Assembly (NCBI GenBank): GCA_036927565.1
Contig: JAYESD010000001.1
Location: 280,499,560 to 280,563,559, forward strand
Direction of reading: 5' to 3'
DNA: 64,000 bases
Origin: Tuctoria greenei
Lineage: Eukaryota; Streptophyta; Magnoliopsida; Poales; Poaceae
Shown here: in pieces, positions 63,156 through 64,000 of the stretch
How positions within the stretch are numbered: position 1 is the stretch's first letter
How the letters are laid out: each line of letters starts with the position of its first letter
Made by a program: the position numbers and the translations under genes
Notes under the pieces: model-generated
The model's database searches: none
Seen by the model: the letters and a program-made list of their open reading frames with translations, nothing else
What the model was told of the DNA's origin: nothing

Positions 63156-64000
63156 TCAGAGCTCGCAAAAGCGTTTTTCATCAAGTGGCTTGGTGAATAT
63201 ATCGGCTAGTTGCTTTTCGGTATTGACATGGGAAATGGCTATGTCTCCTTTCATTGAATGGTCTCTCAAAAAGTGATGTTGGATGTCTATGTCTTTGGTC
63301 CTAGAGTGCTCAACGGGATTATGGGCAATTTTAATGGCACTCTCATTATCACAAAGGAGTGGAATACGACTCATATTGTAACCGTAATCCCTTAGAGTCT
63401 GTCGCATCCAAATGAGTTGTGCACAACAACTCCCGACTGCAACATAATACGCTTCGGCCGTGGATAAGGTGATGGAGTTTTGTTTCTTGGAGGACCAAGA
63501 AACTAGGGATCTACCTAGGAATTGGCATGTACCGGAGGTAATTTTTCTATCTACTTTGCATCCGGCATAATCTGCATCGGAGTAACCAATGAGATTGAAT
63601 TTGGAACCTTTGGGATACCAAAGGCCTAAGTTGGGTGTATGAACTAAATACCGCAAGATTCTCTTTACGGCTATCAAATGACACTCTTTTGGGTTGGCTT
63701 GAAACATTGCACACAAACATACACTCAACATAATGTCTATCCTAGATGCACATAAGTAGAGTAGAGATCCAATCATGGAGCGATATACCTTTTGATCGAC
63801 GTTTGGTCCATCTTCATTGAGATCCAAGTGGGCATTCGTTGCCATGGGAGTCTTTATAGGCTTCGCCTTGTCCATTCCAAACATCTTGAGTATGTCTTGG
63901 GTGTACTTAGTTTGGCTTATGAACGTCCCTTCCCTTTGTTGCCTCACTTGAAATCTCAAGAAGTACTTTAGCTCTCCCATCGTAGACATCTCAAACCTAT
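63156..64000 (-). pseudogene. S3 reverse transcriptase end and RNase H (Copia)
   Basis: Open to the window edge. Reads [35 protein letters not shown], then RNase H YSDADYAG (Asp), TAEAYYVAVGS, CDNESAIKIAHNP and EKQLADIFTKPLDEKRF. The position that is Glu in the AEAEY of S1 is Tyr here, probably the catalytic Glu, so RNase H may be dead. The catalytic reverse transcriptase YVDD box lies beyond the window. Frame intact for 277 codons, less decayed than S1. Confidence 0.93.

Larger units (their letters stand above)
58529..64000 (-). mobile_element. Ty1/copia Sirevirus S3 (5' part outside window)
   Basis: 3' LTR, polypurine tracts, extra ORF, pre-ORF region with palindromes, RNase H and the end of reverse transcriptase, all on the minus strand. 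It inserted into the 3' UTR of S2. Same family as S1. Confidence 0.93.

Overview
The window is plant nuclear DNA, almost certainly from a grass (Poaceae). It is built entirely from nested LTR retrotransposons, and I see no host gene, rRNA, tRNA gene or bacterial-type feature. The lineages (Sirevirus Copia, Tekay/Del-type chromoviruses, a chromovirus with an extra ORF before gag, Tat-lineage Ty3 elements with an antisense gene) and the initiator-tRNA-Met primer sites fit a large grass genome. I cannot name the species. All coding regions are decayed, with nonsense codons and small indels.

Nesting, oldest outside. Element C (Ty3 chromovirus, + strand, 23413-26145 visible) is the outermost host. 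Its 5' LTR is interrupted by Tat-B (- strand, 15810-23412) and its reverse transcriptase by Tat-A (+ strand, from 26146 to at least 56798). LEFT HALF: the 3' LTR of Tat-B is interrupted by a Tekay-type LTR, T3 (- strand; pieces 6347-6630 and 15428-15809). T3 is itself hit by Sirevirus S1 (- strand, 6631-15427) and by Tekay element T1 (+ strand, 1-6346). RIGHT HALF: Tat-A is interrupted in its 5' LTR by ORF0 element D (+ strand, 26782-39691, TSD AGACC), in its integrase by Tekay element T4 (- strand, 44061-54490, TSD CTCAT), and in its antisense gene by Sirevirus S2 (- strand, from 56799). Sirevirus S3 (- strand, 58529 to the window edge) sits inside the 3' UTR of S2. D and T4 are bounded by perfect target-site duplications, and the host reading resumes across T4.

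The most interesting signal is a palindromic repeat, CGGACTAGTCCG, with a variant CGGACTTGTCCG. It forms dense clusters in LTRs of two unrelated superfamilies: the Copia Sireviruses S1-S3 and the Ty3 chromoviruses T1, T3 and T4. The spacers between palindromes also match across superfamilies, so this looks like a shared or exchanged regulatory module. The clusters sit in a two-part arrangement around the LTR TATA box: a large array upstream and a small one downstream. S1 repeats this layout inside the element, upstream of the extra (env-position) ORF, with its own TATA-like box. S3 has both clusters there but no clear TATA.

Other notable points: the antisense gene of Tat-B has a canonical 78-nt GT-AG intron in frame, a 30-nt coding minisatellite and a long coiled coil. 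Tat-B is a deletion derivative joining the start of gag to integrase. Tat-A has lost its reverse transcriptase core but keeps a second RNase H-like domain. T1 and T4 share a stop codon just before the chromodomain.
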